A stretch of 64,000 bases of DNA from Actinomycetes bacterium (GTDB lineage Bacteria; Actinomycetota; Actinomycetes; Mycobacteriales; Mycobacteriaceae). Below the pieces are notes generated by a model, which saw only the letters and a list, made by a program, of their open reading frames with translations, searched no databases and had not been told where the DNA came from. Both the position numbers and the translations under genes were made by a program. The stretch is from assembly GCA_023404955.1 (NCBI GenBank), contig JAEXZY010000016.1, forward strand, positions 62,001 to 126,000. The letters are read 5' to 3'. Shown piece by piece: positions 43,363 to 54,829 of the stretch (positions are counted from its first letter, which is position 1; every line of letters starts with the position of its first letter).

Positions 43363-44349
43363 CTAAGAATTTGCCGGTCGATCAGAGACGTCCAGAATCT
43401 GCTGCGCAGCAAGCGCCGGCGTCAGCTCGCCATTGCGCACCGCACGCTCGACGTCGGCACGGATGTCCCGGACAGCAGGATGTGACAGCACCCGGTCGAG
43501 CACCGCATCGCGCACCATCGACCAGGTCCATTCGACCTGCTGAGCCCGCCGCCTCGCCTCGAACTCCCCCGCCTCGGTGAGTACGTCCCGGTGCCGCAGC
43601 ACCGTCTCCCACATCTCCTGCAGACCCGTGCCTTCCAGCGCACTCATCGTGAGGACCGGCGGCCGCCACAGGGTTTCGCGGGGGTAGAGCAAACGGATCG
43701 CGCCCGCCAGCTCGCGCGCGGCGGCCTTCGCCTCGACTGCGTGTTCGCCGTCGGCCTTGTTCACCACGACGACATCGGCGAGTTCCAGAACACCCTTCTT
43801 GATGCCCTGCAGCGAATCCCCGGTCCGGGCCAGCGTCAGGAACACGAACGTGTCCACCATGTTCGCGACGGTCACCTCGGACTGCCCGACCCCGACCGTC
43901 TCGACCAGGATGACGTCATAGCCGGCGGCCTCCAGCAGCACGATCGTCTCCCGGGTCGCCTTCGCGACGCCGCCGAGCGTTCCCGACGTCGGCGACGGGC
44001 GGATGTAGGCGTCCGGGTGCACGGCGAGCCGCGCCATCCGCGTCTTGTCGCCGAGGATCGAGCCGCCGGTCCGCGTCGACGACGGGTCGACCGCGAGCAC
44101 CGCGACGCGGTGGCCCTGCTCGATCAGGTGCATGCCCAATGCCTCGATGGTGGTCGACTTGCCCACCCCGGGCACCCCGGTGATCCCGACGTGCAGCGCG
44201 CTGCCCGCCTCGGGCATCAGTTCGAGCAGCAGCTCCTGGGCGCGCTGACGGTGATCCGCGCGGGTCGACTCGACCAGCGTGATGGCCCGCGCCAACGCCG
44301 AGCGGTCACCGCCGCGGAGTGCGGCAGCGAGTTCGTCGGGTGAGGTCAT
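43363..44349 (-). CDS. meaB: MeaB-type GTPase chaperone of methylmalonyl-CoA mutase
   Basis: 328 residues. G3E-family GTPase that gates cobalamin loading and protects methylmalonyl-CoA mutase. Walker A GVPGVGKST (about 58-66), DPSSTRTGG, ETVGVGQSE (Walker B/switch) and VVNKADG (base recognition) are intact. The ATG follows the mutB TAG directly with no gap, which fits its role with MutAB. Confidence 0.94.
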   Translation of the reverse strand: MTSPDELAAALRGGDRSALARAITLVESTRADHRQRAQELLLELMPEAGSALHVGITGVPGVGKSTTIEALGMHLIEQGHRVAVLAVDPSSTRTGGSILGDKTRMARLAVHPDAYIRPSPTSGTLGGVAKATRETIVLLEAAGYDVILVETVGVGQSEVTVANMVDTFVFLTLARTGDSLQGIKKGVLELADVVVVNKADGEHAVEAKAAARELAGAIRLLYPRETLWRPPVLTMSALEGTGLQEMWETVLRHRDVLTEAGEFEARRRAQQVEWTWSMVRDAVLDRVLSHPAVRDIRADVERAVRNGELTPALAAQQILDVSDRPANS

Positions 44350-46608
<2,259 letters not shown>

Positions 46609-46609
46609 T

Positions 46610-48457
46610 TCATGCCCCCAATCGGGTCAGCAGATCCGACAGAACGGACACCGCGTCGATCTTCGCCGTCACGTAGCCGTCCGGTTTCGGGTCGGCGTCC
46701 GCCACCGCCTTCTCCGGGCCGGCCATCAGAATATGGCGTACCCCGGCGGCGCGGGCGGCTGCGACCACGTCGCCCACCTCCTCGCCGTAACGGGCGTCGG
46801 TGCCGCACAGGATCGCGACCTCGGCCGCGCCCGCCTCGCTGATCGCGGTGGCCACGCCGTCGGCGGTGACCGGTCCCGGGTTCACCGCATCGATCCCGCC
46901 TGCGGCGAGCAGATTCGCCGCGAACGTGGTGCGGATGTTGTGCTCGGCCAGCGGGCCCAGCGGCAGGAGTACAGCGGCGGGCCGAGATCCCGTGCGCGCC
47001 AGATACGCATCGGAGCGGTTACGCAGGGCTTCGAAGTCCGCGGCGTAGCGCTGCACGGTCGGCAACGGATTATTCTGCGGCAGCGGCACTTCGGCCAGGT
47101 TGGGGAACTCGTTGACACCGGTGACCGCGGTGCGGCGGTGGGCGATGTCGGCGCTGCGCCGCTCGGCGACCTCGCCGATGCGGGCGCGTACCTGCTCGCG
47201 CGCCGCCTCGAAACCGCCTGCGGCTTCGATCTCCTGGAAGTTGCGCCACGCCGCCTCGGCCACACTGCGGGTGAGATCCTCGACGAACCACGAGCCACCG
47301 GCCGGGTCCAGCACGCGCCCGAGGTGCGACTCCTCGAGCAGCAGCAGTTGAGTGTTGCGGGCGATGCGCCGCGCGAAGGTCCGTGCGGTACCGGGATATC
47401 CGCCGTCGATCGCGACGTCGAACGGGTGCACCAGCACGGTGTCCGCTCCCCCGACGCCCGCCCCGAACGCCGCCACCGTGGTGCGCAGCATGTTCACCCA
47501 GGGGTCGCGCTGAGCCATCATCGGCAGCGACGTGACCGCGTGCACGGTCGCGCCGCCGGCCTCGGGCGCTCCGGCCACCTCGGCCACGCGGGCCCAGAGT
47601 TGCCGCAGCGCACGCAGTTTGGCGATCGTCATGAACTGGTCGTCGTCGGCGGCGACCCGGAAGGAGATCTGGCGCAGCGCGCTCGCGACGGGAAGGCCTG
47701 CCTCGAGCAATGCCCGCAGGTAGGTCACGCCCGCGCCGATCGCGGCGCCGAGCTCCCAGGACGCGTTCGCGCCCAGGTCGTGCAGCGCCGGTCCGTCGAC
47801 GGTGATCGCCCGCACGTGCCCGTCGAAATCCTGTGCCGCCGCCGCGGCGATGTCGGTGACGTCGGCGAGCGTGGGCGCGACGCGGTCTGCCAGCGGCGCG
47901 ATCAGCGGATCGCCACCGAGGTCCACCGACAGCCGGGACCGCTGATCGTCGTCCAGTCCGGTCAGCATGCCGAGCAGCGCCTCGGCCGTGGCCCGGTACA
48001 CCTGCCCGTCACCGGTCACCTCGACCACGAGCGGCACCAGGTCCAGGTAGACCCCGGCCAGCACGCCGGCCAGGTCGGCGGGATCGATGCCGCCCTGCCC
48101 GACCCGCAACGACAGCGCGCTGACGCCGTCGGTCAGCCCCAGCAGAATCGCCCCGTTGGTGTGCTCGACGCTCGACGCCTCTGCCGGGAATGCCTCGGCG
48201 ACCTTCCAGCCGGACTTGACGTCCCGCAGCGCGTCACCGCCGCGGACGAACGGCCACCGGCCCGGCAGCGCGGGCTCGGCCAGCTCGTCGGCCTCGCTGT
48301 AGAGCGGACGAATCGGGAAGCCTTCGTAGGTGTCCGAGTCGAGCGCCCGCTCCGGCTCGTCACCCAGCTCGGCCGGCTCGCGGCGGCTGGATTTGGCCAG
48401 CACGCCCGCTACCGCAGAACGCCATCGGTCGACATTGCCCGCTGTCTGCACAGCCAT
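46610..48457 (-). CDS. mutA: Methylmalonyl-CoA mutase small (non-catalytic) subunit
   Basis: 615 residues, structurally similar to MutB but lacking the cobalamin-binding DxHxxG motif: the matching place reads GTDARYGEEVGD. It pairs with MutB to form the heterodimer. ATG start (MAVQTAGNVDRW). First gene of mutA-mutB-meaB, divergent from the TVP38 gene. Confidence 0.94.
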   Translation of the reverse strand: MAVQTAGNVDRWRSAVAGVLAKSSRREPAELGDEPERALDSDTYEGFPIRPLYSEADELAEPALPGRWPFVRGGDALRDVKSGWKVAEAFPAEASSVEHTNGAILLGLTDGVSALSLRVGQGGIDPADLAGVLAGVYLDLVPLVVEVTGDGQVYRATAEALLGMLTGLDDDQRSRLSVDLGGDPLIAPLADRVAPTLADVTDIAAAAAQDFDGHVRAITVDGPALHDLGANASWELGAAIGAGVTYLRALLEAGLPVASALRQISFRVAADDDQFMTIAKLRALRQLWARVAEVAGAPEAGGATVHAVTSLPMMAQRDPWVNMLRTTVAAFGAGVGGADTVLVHPFDVAIDGGYPGTARTFARRIARNTQLLLLEESHLGRVLDPAGGSWFVEDLTRSVAEAAWRNFQEIEAAGGFEAAREQVRARIGEVAERRSADIAHRRTAVTGVNEFPNLAEVPLPQNNPLPTVQRYAADFEALRNRSDAYLARTGSRPAAVLLPLGPLAEHNIRTTFAANLLAAGGIDAVNPGPVTADGVATAISEAGAAEVAILCGTDARYGEEVGDVVAAARAAGVRHILMAGPEKAVADADPKPDGYVTAKIDAVSVLSDLLTRLGA

Positions 48458-48526
48458 CAGGCTAAATGATGTTCCTCACGTCGGTGCCGTGAGGTGATCG
48501 AGGTCTTACCCGTAGGGTGGAAAGTC

Positions 48527-49303
48527 GTGAAACCCGTCGTCAGCGCGCTGCGGACCGTGCCGTCGACGGTGCTCGCCACCCTGCGCGGGATGCCCAGGGC
48601 CCGGTTGGTGGCCATGGTGTGCACCGCTGTGATTCTCGTCGCAGTTGTGCTGCTGGTGCCGCTGCCCAGCGCGGTGCAGCTGCGCGACTGGGCCACCTCC
48701 CTGGGCGCCTGGTTCCCCCTGGCATTCCTGGCCGCGCACGTGGTGGTGACGGTGTTCCCGTTCCCCCGCACGGCGTTCACCCTCGCGGCGGGCCTGCTGT
48801 TCGGGCCCTACCTGGGCATTCCGCTGGCGGTCGTGGCGAGCACGCTCAGCGCTGTGCTCGCCGTCGTGCTGGTGCGCGCCGCGGGCTGGCAGCTCAGCAG
48901 GCTGGTCAGCCATCCGAAAGTGGATGCGTTGGACGCCCGGCTGCGGCAGCGCGGCTGGGTCGCGGTCATGGCGATGCGGATGATCCCGGCCGTGCCGTTC
49001 TCGGTGCTGAACTACGCGGCGGGCGCCTCGGCGGTGCGGCTGCTGCCCTACACCCTGGCCACGATCGCGGGCCTGCTTCCGGGCACTGCCGCGGTGGTCG
49101 TCCTCGGTGACGCGCTGACCGGCAACGTCAGCCCGCTGCTGTTCGTGGTGTCGCTGGGCACGGCCCTCCTCGGCGTGGCCGGGCTCAGCTTCGAGGTGCG
49201 CTCCCACCGGCGCGCGGCGGCGGCCCCTGCACCGTCATCGCCGCGAACAGGGTCAGTAGCGACGCCGCCGACCCCAGTCCAGGACTCCAGTCCTTCGCCC
49301 TGA
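48527..49303 (+). CDS. TVP38/TMEM64 (VTT-domain) membrane protein
   Basis: 258 residues from GTG 48527; the frame extends to a GTG at 48494. A TAGGGT -10 at 48513-48518 favours 48527 as a nearly leaderless start. About five helices; VFPFPRTAFTLAAGLLFG and the RMIPAVPFSVLNYAAGAS re-entrant block are the VTT/DedA signature. Such proteins move phospholipids or polyprenyl lipids across membranes. Rv1491c type. The C-terminal tail is Pro/Ser-rich, and its last 119 bases overlap the convergent DoxX-like gene. Confidence 0.87.
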   Translation: MKPVVSALRTVPSTVLATLRGMPRARLVAMVCTAVILVAVVLLVPLPSAVQLRDWATSLGAWFPLAFLAAHVVVTVFPFPRTAFTLAAGLLFGPYLGIPLAVVASTLSAVLAVVLVRAAGWQLSRLVSHPKVDALDARLRQRGWVAVMAMRMIPAVPFSVLNYAAGASAVRLLPYTLATIAGLLPGTAAVVVLGDALTGNVSPLLFVVSLGTALLGVAGLSFEVRSHRRAAAAPAPSSPRTGSVATPPTPVQDSSPSP

Positions 49304-49574
49304 TGTGGGCGCCGACGGCCAGCGTGAAGTACACCGTCAGCATGAAGGTCGTCAGCCGGGCCAGGGCAGGAAACCAGTACACCGACAGCAGCCCCACCGC
49401 GGACGCGGCCTTGACGATCGGCAGCACCGGCCGCACGTTCTCGGGCAGGCCCACCGCGTCGAGGGCCGCGCGCACCGGCGCGATCGGACCGATGCAGGCC
49501 ACCGCATCGCCGGCCTGCATGGCGGCCAGCACCGCATAGGTCCGCCGCGAGTGCAGCGCGGCCGCCGCGGTCAC
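49185..49574 (-). CDS. DoxX-like membrane protein
   Basis: 129 residues with about four helices: TYAVLAAMQAGDAVACI, then VRPVLPIVKAASAVGLLSVYWF and TFMLTVYFTLAVGAHI. Size and layout fit DoxX-like proteins. The GTG start overlaps the SPFH gene stop (GTGA), so it is the third gene of nfeD-SPFH-doxX. The C-terminal 40 codons overlap the convergent TVP38 gene by 119 bases, so one of the two tails may be wrongly called; both reading frames keep coding character there. Confidence 0.75.
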   Translation of the reverse strand: MTAAAALHSRRTYAVLAAMQAGDAVACIGPIAPVRAALDAVGLPENVRPVLPIVKAASAVGLLSVYWFPALARLTTFMLTVYFTLAVGAHIRAKDWSPGLGSAASLLTLFAAMTVQGPPPRAGGSAPRS

Positions 49575-50788
49575 TGCTCGGGGGCGCCGTGCCGCGGCGC
49601 TGCCGGCTGCGTGTATTCGGTGGCCGGCGGCTGCGCCTGCTGCGACAGCGGCGGATACTGCGGTCCGGAACCGAGCGAGCCGGCGACCGGGGTACGCGCC
49701 TCGGCGACGGCCTGGGCCACCGCCTGCGCGATCTCCGGGTCCGTCTGCGTGTTGAACCACTCGGCCACCTCGGCGGAGTCGTCCTCGGGCTTGGCCAAAC
49801 CGTCTTCCACCGGGGACGGCTGGTAGCGGAACACGCCGTCGTCACCGGGGGCGCCGAGCAGCTTGGTGAACCCCTGCAGCGCCGAACCGAAGTCGCTGGG
49901 CACCACCCACACCTTGTTGGCCTCACCCTTGGCCATCAGCGGCAATGTCTGCAGGTACTGGTAGGCGAGCAGCTCGGGGGTGGGCCGGCCCGCCTTGATC
50001 GCGGCGAACGTCTTCTCGATCGCTTTGGCCTGGCCTTGCGCCTGCAGGTACTGCGCGGCGCGTTCACCCTGTGCGCGCAGCATGCGGGACTGACGGTCGG
50101 CCTCGGCGGCCAGGATCGCGGCCTGCTTGGCACCCTCAGCCGCGAGAATCTGCGCCTGCTTCTGACCTTCGGCCTGCTTGATCGAGGCCTCCCGATTGCC
50201 TTCGGCGGTCAGGATCATCGCGCGCTTCTCGCGGTCGGCGCGCATCTGCTTCTCCATCGAGTCCTGGATCGACGGAGGCGGATCGATGCTGCGCAGCTCC
50301 ACCCGGGCCACGCGCAACCCCCACCGGCCGGTGGCCTCGTCGAGGACGCCGCGCAGCTGCCCGTTGATCGAGTCACGCGAGGTCAGCGTCTGTTCCAGCG
50401 TCATGCCGCCGACGACGTTGCGCAGCGTGGTCGTGGTCAGCTGTTCGACACCGACGATGTAGTTGCTGATCTGGTAGACGGCGGCCTGGGGGTTGGTGAC
50501 CTGGAAGTACACCACCGTGTCGATGTTGACCGTCAGGTTGTCCTCGGTGATCACCGGCTGCGGCGGGAACGACACCACCCGCTCGCGCAGATCGACGCGG
50601 GCGCGGATCTTGTCGACGAACGGCAGCAGCAGGGTCAGCTGCCCCGAAACCGTCTTGCTGTACCGGCCCAGCCGTTCGATCACCGCGGCCTCGGCCTGCG
50701 GGATCAGCGCCACCGACTTCGCGACGATGATGATCGCGAACACCACGAGCACACCCAGCAGGACCAGTCCTGCGACGGCACCCTCCAC
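49571..50788 (-). CDS. SPFH/stomatin-like membrane-scaffold protein (Rv1488 type)
   Basis: 405 residues. N-terminal membrane helix (about 5-27), SPFH/band-7 domain (about 30-190; IERLGRYSKTVSGQLTLLLPF), a long Ala/Gln/Glu-rich coiled coil (about 185-275), then a Pro/Gln-rich tail. Stomatin-type scaffolds organise membrane microdomains; coupled NfeD partners are typical, and one lies 12 bases upstream. GTG start with AGGAG well placed. Confidence 0.92.
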   Translation of the reverse strand: MEGAVAGLVLLGVLVVFAIIIVAKSVALIPQAEAAVIERLGRYSKTVSGQLTLLLPFVDKIRARVDLRERVVSFPPQPVITEDNLTVNIDTVVYFQVTNPQAAVYQISNYIVGVEQLTTTTLRNVVGGMTLEQTLTSRDSINGQLRGVLDEATGRWGLRVARVELRSIDPPPSIQDSMEKQMRADREKRAMILTAEGNREASIKQAEGQKQAQILAAEGAKQAAILAAEADRQSRMLRAQGERAAQYLQAQGQAKAIEKTFAAIKAGRPTPELLAYQYLQTLPLMAKGEANKVWVVPSDFGSALQGFTKLLGAPGDDGVFRYQPSPVEDGLAKPEDDSAEVAEWFNTQTDPEIAQAVAQAVAEARTPVAGSLGSGPQYPPLSQQAQPPATEYTQPAAPRHGAPEQ

Positions 50789-50800
50789 CCCGAACTCCTC

Positions 50801-51235
50801 TCAGGCGATCTTCGACACGACCGCGGTGGCGCCGTCGATGTGCACGACGGTCACCTGGTCTCCTGGTTCGTAGACATCGTTCTCGTTGTACGGGCGCGCC
50901 GTCCAGATCTCCCCGGCCAGCTTCACCTGACCGGCGTCCCGGGCGACACGGTCGAGCACCAGGGCGCTCTTGCCCTCCAGCGCCTTGACCGGTTCGGGCA
51001 AGCCCGTGCCTGCGTGCATGCGACGGCGCAGCGCCGGCCGCACCCCGACGAGCAGCAGCACCGACACCACGAGGAACACGAGCCCATCGGCCCACACCGG
51101 CCAGTCCAGCAGCCAACTGGATCCCGCGGCCGCCAACGCGCCACCGCTGAGCATCAACAGGAACAGATCGCCGGTCAGCGCCTCGGCACCGGCGAGCGCC
51201 AGCGCTGCGATCAGCCAGATCAGCGGTACGGGCAT
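50801..51235 (-). CDS. NfeD-like membrane protein (Rv1487 type)
   Basis: 144 residues. Two or three N-terminal membrane helices (about 3-22, 26-42 and 47-66), then a C-terminal OB fold (about 80-144; LVLDRVARDAGQVKLAGEIW and VVHIDGATAVVSKI). This is the short NfeD form without a protease domain. The next gene is the SPFH protein, its usual partner. Confidence 0.9.
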   Translation of the reverse strand: MPVPLIWLIAALALAGAEALTGDLFLLMLSGGALAAAGSSWLLDWPVWADGLVFLVVSVLLLVGVRPALRRRMHAGTGLPEPVKALEGKSALVLDRVARDAGQVKLAGEIWTARPYNENDVYEPGDQVTVVHIDGATAVVSKIA

Positions 51236-51292
51236 GACGAAAGCCTAACGCGCAACCGGCTCCAGAAGCGGCTAACAACTACACTGCGCCGC

Positions 51293-52150
51293 ATGTGGTG
51301 TCCCAGCGCAACGCTCTCGGTGTGGGCCAACTCCTGGCTGGCCGGTGTCGCCGCGCCCGACGATGTGTTGGACGCGTTATCCCTATGGACGCAATCGCAT
51401 TCGGTCACGGCCTACGATTCCGTCGCCGCCGACCGAACCGGGCTGCCGTGGCCGGATCTGGACAACGCCGGCGTCATGTCGTTGTTGCAGACGATGCGAA
51501 CGGTGTCCCGGCCGGCGAGCGCGCAGCCGGCGATCGCACTGGCCCTACCCGTGCCGGGCGACGTCCGGGGTCTGCCGCCGGGCACTCAGTTCGGCCGCGA
51601 CGCCATCGCCGCCGGCGAGGCCATCATCGTCGGTGACGCCCGGGCCGCGATCGGCGTGGTGCCCGACTTCGAGTACTCCGACGAGTACACCGACCCGGTC
51701 GACGAGGACGAGTTCGAACCGGAGCTGTGCGGCCTGTCCTGGACGGTGTACTCACTCGACAGCGCGCCGATGACGGGGCACACCGAGCTCGGCGAGGCCG
51801 AGTACGCGCTGCGCGATGCGGTTCGCTCGGCCGCCGACGCACTGGTCGCGCTGCGGGCCGGGGCGACGGGCGCCGACGTCGCCGACCCGCGCCGACTCGT
51901 CGAGGAGCTGCTCGAATCGACCCGCGCACACCGCATTCCGGACCACGCGCCCGAACGGGCGGTGCGGGTACTGGAGAACGCGGCACACGTGGACGCGATC
52001 ATCAGCGTCAGCTCCGGGTTGCTGCCCATCGGGCAGAGTTCGTCGGAGGTGCAGTTGGCCACCGATGCGTTGCGGCCGCTGACCGCGGTCGTCCGCTCGG
52101 CGCGACTGGCCGCTGTCGACGCGATCCTGCACTCGGCCTGGCGGTCCTAG
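51293..52150 (+). CDS. Conserved hypothetical protein (Rv1486c type)
   Basis: 285 residues. No catalytic motif seen. The centre is acidic (YSDEYTDPVDEDEFEPEL near residue 125-142) and the C-terminal half is helical and Ala/Arg-rich. A TACACT -10 (51280-51285) is seven bases before the ATG, so leaderless. It overlaps the convergent hemH by four bases. Function unknown. Confidence 0.85.
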   Translation: MWCPSATLSVWANSWLAGVAAPDDVLDALSLWTQSHSVTAYDSVAADRTGLPWPDLDNAGVMSLLQTMRTVSRPASAQPAIALALPVPGDVRGLPPGTQFGRDAIAAGEAIIVGDARAAIGVVPDFEYSDEYTDPVDEDEFEPELCGLSWTVYSLDSAPMTGHTELGEAEYALRDAVRSAADALVALRAGATGADVADPRRLVEELLESTRAHRIPDHAPERAVRVLENAAHVDAIISVSSGLLPIGQSSSEVQLATDALRPLTAVVRSARLAAVDAILHSAWRS

Positions 52151-53172
52151 GAACTGCAGTTCGGGGTGCAGAGCGCGCCGTTGACGGTGCACCCGAACCC
52201 GGGCACCGGATCGCGTCCCTCGACCCGCGCGGCGGGTGCCTGGCGCACTAGTTCGTCCATCAGATCCACGGCCAACCGGGCGAACCGCGGGCTGCTGCCC
52301 GGAGTGGTGGCCCGCGCCAACGCGATTCCAGCCGCCTCGGCCTGCTCGGCGAGTTCGCTGTCGAGGTCCCAGACGACCTCGATGTGGTCGGCGACGAAGC
52401 CGACCGGGCAGACGATCACGGCCTTCGTGCCGGCCGCAGCGAGTGCGTCGAGGTGGTCACCGACGTCGGGTTCCAGCCACGGCACCTGCGGCGGGCCCGA
52501 GCGCGACTGCCACACCTGGTCGAAATCGGTGTAGCCGGCAGCGGCCGCGACCAGCCGGGAGGTGTAGCCGACCTGACGCTCGTAGAGATCCTGGCCGCAG
52601 CGGTTGGCCGCCCGCACCGGGATGGAGTGCGCGGTGAACACCAGACGCGCGTCGGCGCGCAACTCCTCGGGCAGCGTGGCGGCGGCGTCGTGGATCGCGT
52701 CGGCGAACATCTCGACGAGCAGCGGATGGTCGAAGTACTGCCGCAGCTTGGTCAGCTGTGGCGCCTCCGGGCCGGCGGCGGCGCGGCCCCGGGCGATGTC
52801 CTCCTGGTATTGGGTGCATCCGGAGTAGCCGCCCCACGCCGACGTGGAGAACACCGCGGCGCGACGAATCCCGTTGTCGCGCATGTGCGCAACGGTGTCC
52901 TCGAGGAACGGGTGCCAGTTGCGGTTGCCGAAGTAGACCGGGATGTCGGTGCCGCGCCGGGCCAGCTCGGCCTCGATCGCCGTGATCAGATCGCGGTTGA
53001 TGCCGTTGATCGGTGACACCCCGCCGAAGTGCAGGTAGTGCTCGGCGACGCTGGCCAGCCGCTCCTTCGGGATGCCGCGACCGCGAGTCACGTTCTCCAG
53101 GAACGGCATCACCTGCTCGGGCCCCTCGGGCCCGCCGAAGGAGAGCAGGAGCAGCGCGTCGAAAGACGTCAC
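52147..53172 (-). CDS. hemH: Coproporphyrin ferrochelatase (HemH/CpfC)
   Basis: 341 residues. Inserts Fe2+ into coproporphyrin III, the actinobacterial route to haem. LLLSFGGPEGPEQVMPFLENV (in part), FVADHIEVVWDLD and the FTAHSIPV catalytic-His block are conserved. A [2Fe-2S] cluster is expected: one Cys in GGYSGCTQ and three at the C-terminus (GFGCTVNGALCTPNCSS), a pattern known for mycobacterial enzymes. GTG start overlapping the inhA stop (GTGA). Confidence 0.95.
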   Translation of the reverse strand: MTSFDALLLLSFGGPEGPEQVMPFLENVTRGRGIPKERLASVAEHYLHFGGVSPINGINRDLITAIEAELARRGTDIPVYFGNRNWHPFLEDTVAHMRDNGIRRAAVFSTSAWGGYSGCTQYQEDIARGRAAAGPEAPQLTKLRQYFDHPLLVEMFADAIHDAAATLPEELRADARLVFTAHSIPVRAANRCGQDLYERQVGYTSRLVAAAAGYTDFDQVWQSRSGPPQVPWLEPDVGDHLDALAAAGTKAVIVCPVGFVADHIEVVWDLDSELAEQAEAAGIALARATTPGSSPRFARLAVDLMDELVRQAPAARVEGRDPVPGFGCTVNGALCTPNCSS

Positions 53173-53978
53173 AGCAGCTGGGTGCTCGCTCCGCCGTCGG
53201 CGAAGATGATCGTCCCCGTCGTCGCGGGCAGCCAATCGGAGAGCAGCGCGCACACCGTCTTGGCGACCGGCGTCGGGTCCTTCATGTTCCAGCCGAGCGG
53301 GGCCCGCTGATCCCAGCCCTCTTCGAGCAGCTGCATCTGCGCGCCGGCTTCCTCGCCGAGCGCACCGCCGACGATCGCGCTCATCGCCAGCGTCCGGATC
53401 GGGCCGGCGGCAACGAGATTGGAGCGCACGCCGACCTTGCCGGCCTCGCGTGCCACGAAGCGGTTCACCGATTCCAGCGCGCTCTTGGCGACCGTCATCC
53501 AGTTGTAGGCAGGCATCGCCCGCGTCGGGTCGAAGTCCATGCCGACGATGCCGCCGCCGGGGTTCATGATCGGGAGCACGGCCTTGGCCAGCGAGGCGTA
53601 GGAGTAGGCGGAGATGTGGATGCCCTTGGCGACATCTTCGTAGGGTGCGTCGAAGAACGGGTTGATGCCCATACCGGTCTGCGGCATGAAGCCGATCGAG
53701 TGGACCACGCCGTCGATCTTGTTGCCCTCACCGATCTCGGCGGTGATCCGATCGGCGAGCGAGTCCAGGTGCTCCTGGTTCTGCACGTCGAGCTCGATCA
53801 GCGGTGCCGGGTTCGGCAGCCGGTCGGCGATCCGCTGGATCAATTTCATCCGGTCGAAGCCGGTGAGCACCAATTCGGCGCCGGCCTCCTGCGCCACCTT
53901 GGCGATGTGGAATGCGATGGACGAGTCGGTGATGATCCCCGTGACGAGGATCCGCTTGCCTTCCAGAAGCCCTGCCAT
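53169..53978 (-). CDS. inhA: NADH-dependent enoyl-ACP reductase InhA
   Basis: 269 residues, same length as in M. tuberculosis. FAS-II enoyl reductase, the isoniazid target. Nucleotide site ITDSSIAFHIA (about 15-25); Ser94 in VVHSIGF is wild type; the catalytic Tyr158/Lys165 pair is in AYNWMTVAK. The end is GGASTQLL. GAAGGA precedes the ATG by a few bases; 19 bases separate it from fabG1. Confidence 0.97.
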   Translation of the reverse strand: MAGLLEGKRILVTGIITDSSIAFHIAKVAQEAGAELVLTGFDRMKLIQRIADRLPNPAPLIELDVQNQEHLDSLADRITAEIGEGNKIDGVVHSIGFMPQTGMGINPFFDAPYEDVAKGIHISAYSYASLAKAVLPIMNPGGGIVGMDFDPTRAMPAYNWMTVAKSALESVNRFVAREAGKVGVRSNLVAAGPIRTLAMSAIVGGALGEEAGAQMQLLEEGWDQRAPLGWNMKDPTPVAKTVCALLSDWLPATTGTIIFADGGASTQLL

Positions 53979-53997
53979 GTGAAAGTCCTTCTCTCTC

Positions 53998-54753
53998 TTA
54001 GTGGCCCATGCCCATGCCGCCGTCGACCGGGATCACCGCGCCGGCGATGTAGCCCGCGTCCTCGGACGCCAGGAAGCTGACGGCGCCGGCGACCTCGGCG
54101 GCGGTGCCGATCCGTTTGGCCGGCACGAACTCCAGGGCGCCCTTCTGGATGCGCTCGTCGAGCGCGCGCGTCATGTCGGTGTCGATGAACCCCGGCGCGA
54201 CGACGTTGGCCGTGACGCCTGCCTTGGACAGCTCCCGGGAGATCGACCGCGCCATGCCGATCAGGCCGGCTTTGGCGGCCGCGTAGTTGGCCTGGTTGCC
54301 GATGCCCCACATACCGGACACCGAGCCGATGAAGATGATGCGGCCGAAGCGGTTGCGCTGCATGCTGCGCGACGCACGCTGCACGACCCGGAATGCTCCG
54401 GTCAGGTTCGCATCGATGACTTCGGTGAACCGGTCTTCGGTCATCCGCATCAGGAACGCGTCCTTGGAGATGCCGGCGTTGGAGACGAGGACCTCGACAG
54501 CTCCCTGATGCTCTTCGACTTCGGTGAAGGCCCGGTCGACGGCCGCGCTGTCGGTGACGTCACACTCGACGCCGAACAGGCCCTCGGGTGCCCCGGATCC
54601 GCGGTGGGTCACCGCGACCTTGTGCCCGTCGGCGGCCAGCCGCTGCGCGATGGCCAGTCCGATGCCGCGGTTGCCGCCGGTCACCAGAACCGAGCGGGAA
54701 ACGAATGCGGGACGGCCGGTCTCTGAGCTGTTGTGGCTGGGAGTGTCGCTCAC
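53998..54753 (-). CDS. fabG1: Beta-ketoacyl-ACP reductase FabG1 (MabA)
   Basis: 251 residues. Short-chain dehydrogenase of FAS-II mycolic-acid synthesis. VTGGNRGIG (about 24-32), the catalytic Ser in GSVSGMWG and the YAAAK motif (Tyr/Lys). The N-terminal 15 residues are Ser/Thr-rich and species-variable. GTG start, GAGGAG upstream. First gene of fabG1-inhA-hemH. Confidence 0.96.
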   Translation of the reverse strand: MSDTPSHNSSETGRPAFVSRSVLVTGGNRGIGLAIAQRLAADGHKVAVTHRGSGAPEGLFGVECDVTDSAAVDRAFTEVEEHQGAVEVLVSNAGISKDAFLMRMTEDRFTEVIDANLTGAFRVVQRASRSMQRNRFGRIIFIGSVSGMWGIGNQANYAAAKAGLIGMARSISRELSKAGVTANVVAPGFIDTDMTRALDERIQKGALEFVPAKRIGTAAEVAGAVSFLASEDAGYIAGAVIPVDGGMGMGH

Positions 54754-54786
54754 CTGTTCGCTCCTCGAGTGCTCGCCATGATCGTC

Positions 54787-54792
54787 AACCTA
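54787..54792 (-). promoter_or_regulatory. -10 element of the fabG1-inhA promoter
   Basis: TAGGTT on the minus strand, about 34 bases upstream of the fabG1 GTG. M. tuberculosis uses the same hexamer at this promoter, where nearby mutations give isoniazid and ethionamide resistance; here the leader is longer. No -35 is evident. The rest of the 76-base gap shows nothing distinct. Confidence 0.6.
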
Positions 54793-54829
54793 GTGCCTGG
54801 CGGGCGTGACCTTGAAATCGGCTCTGGTC

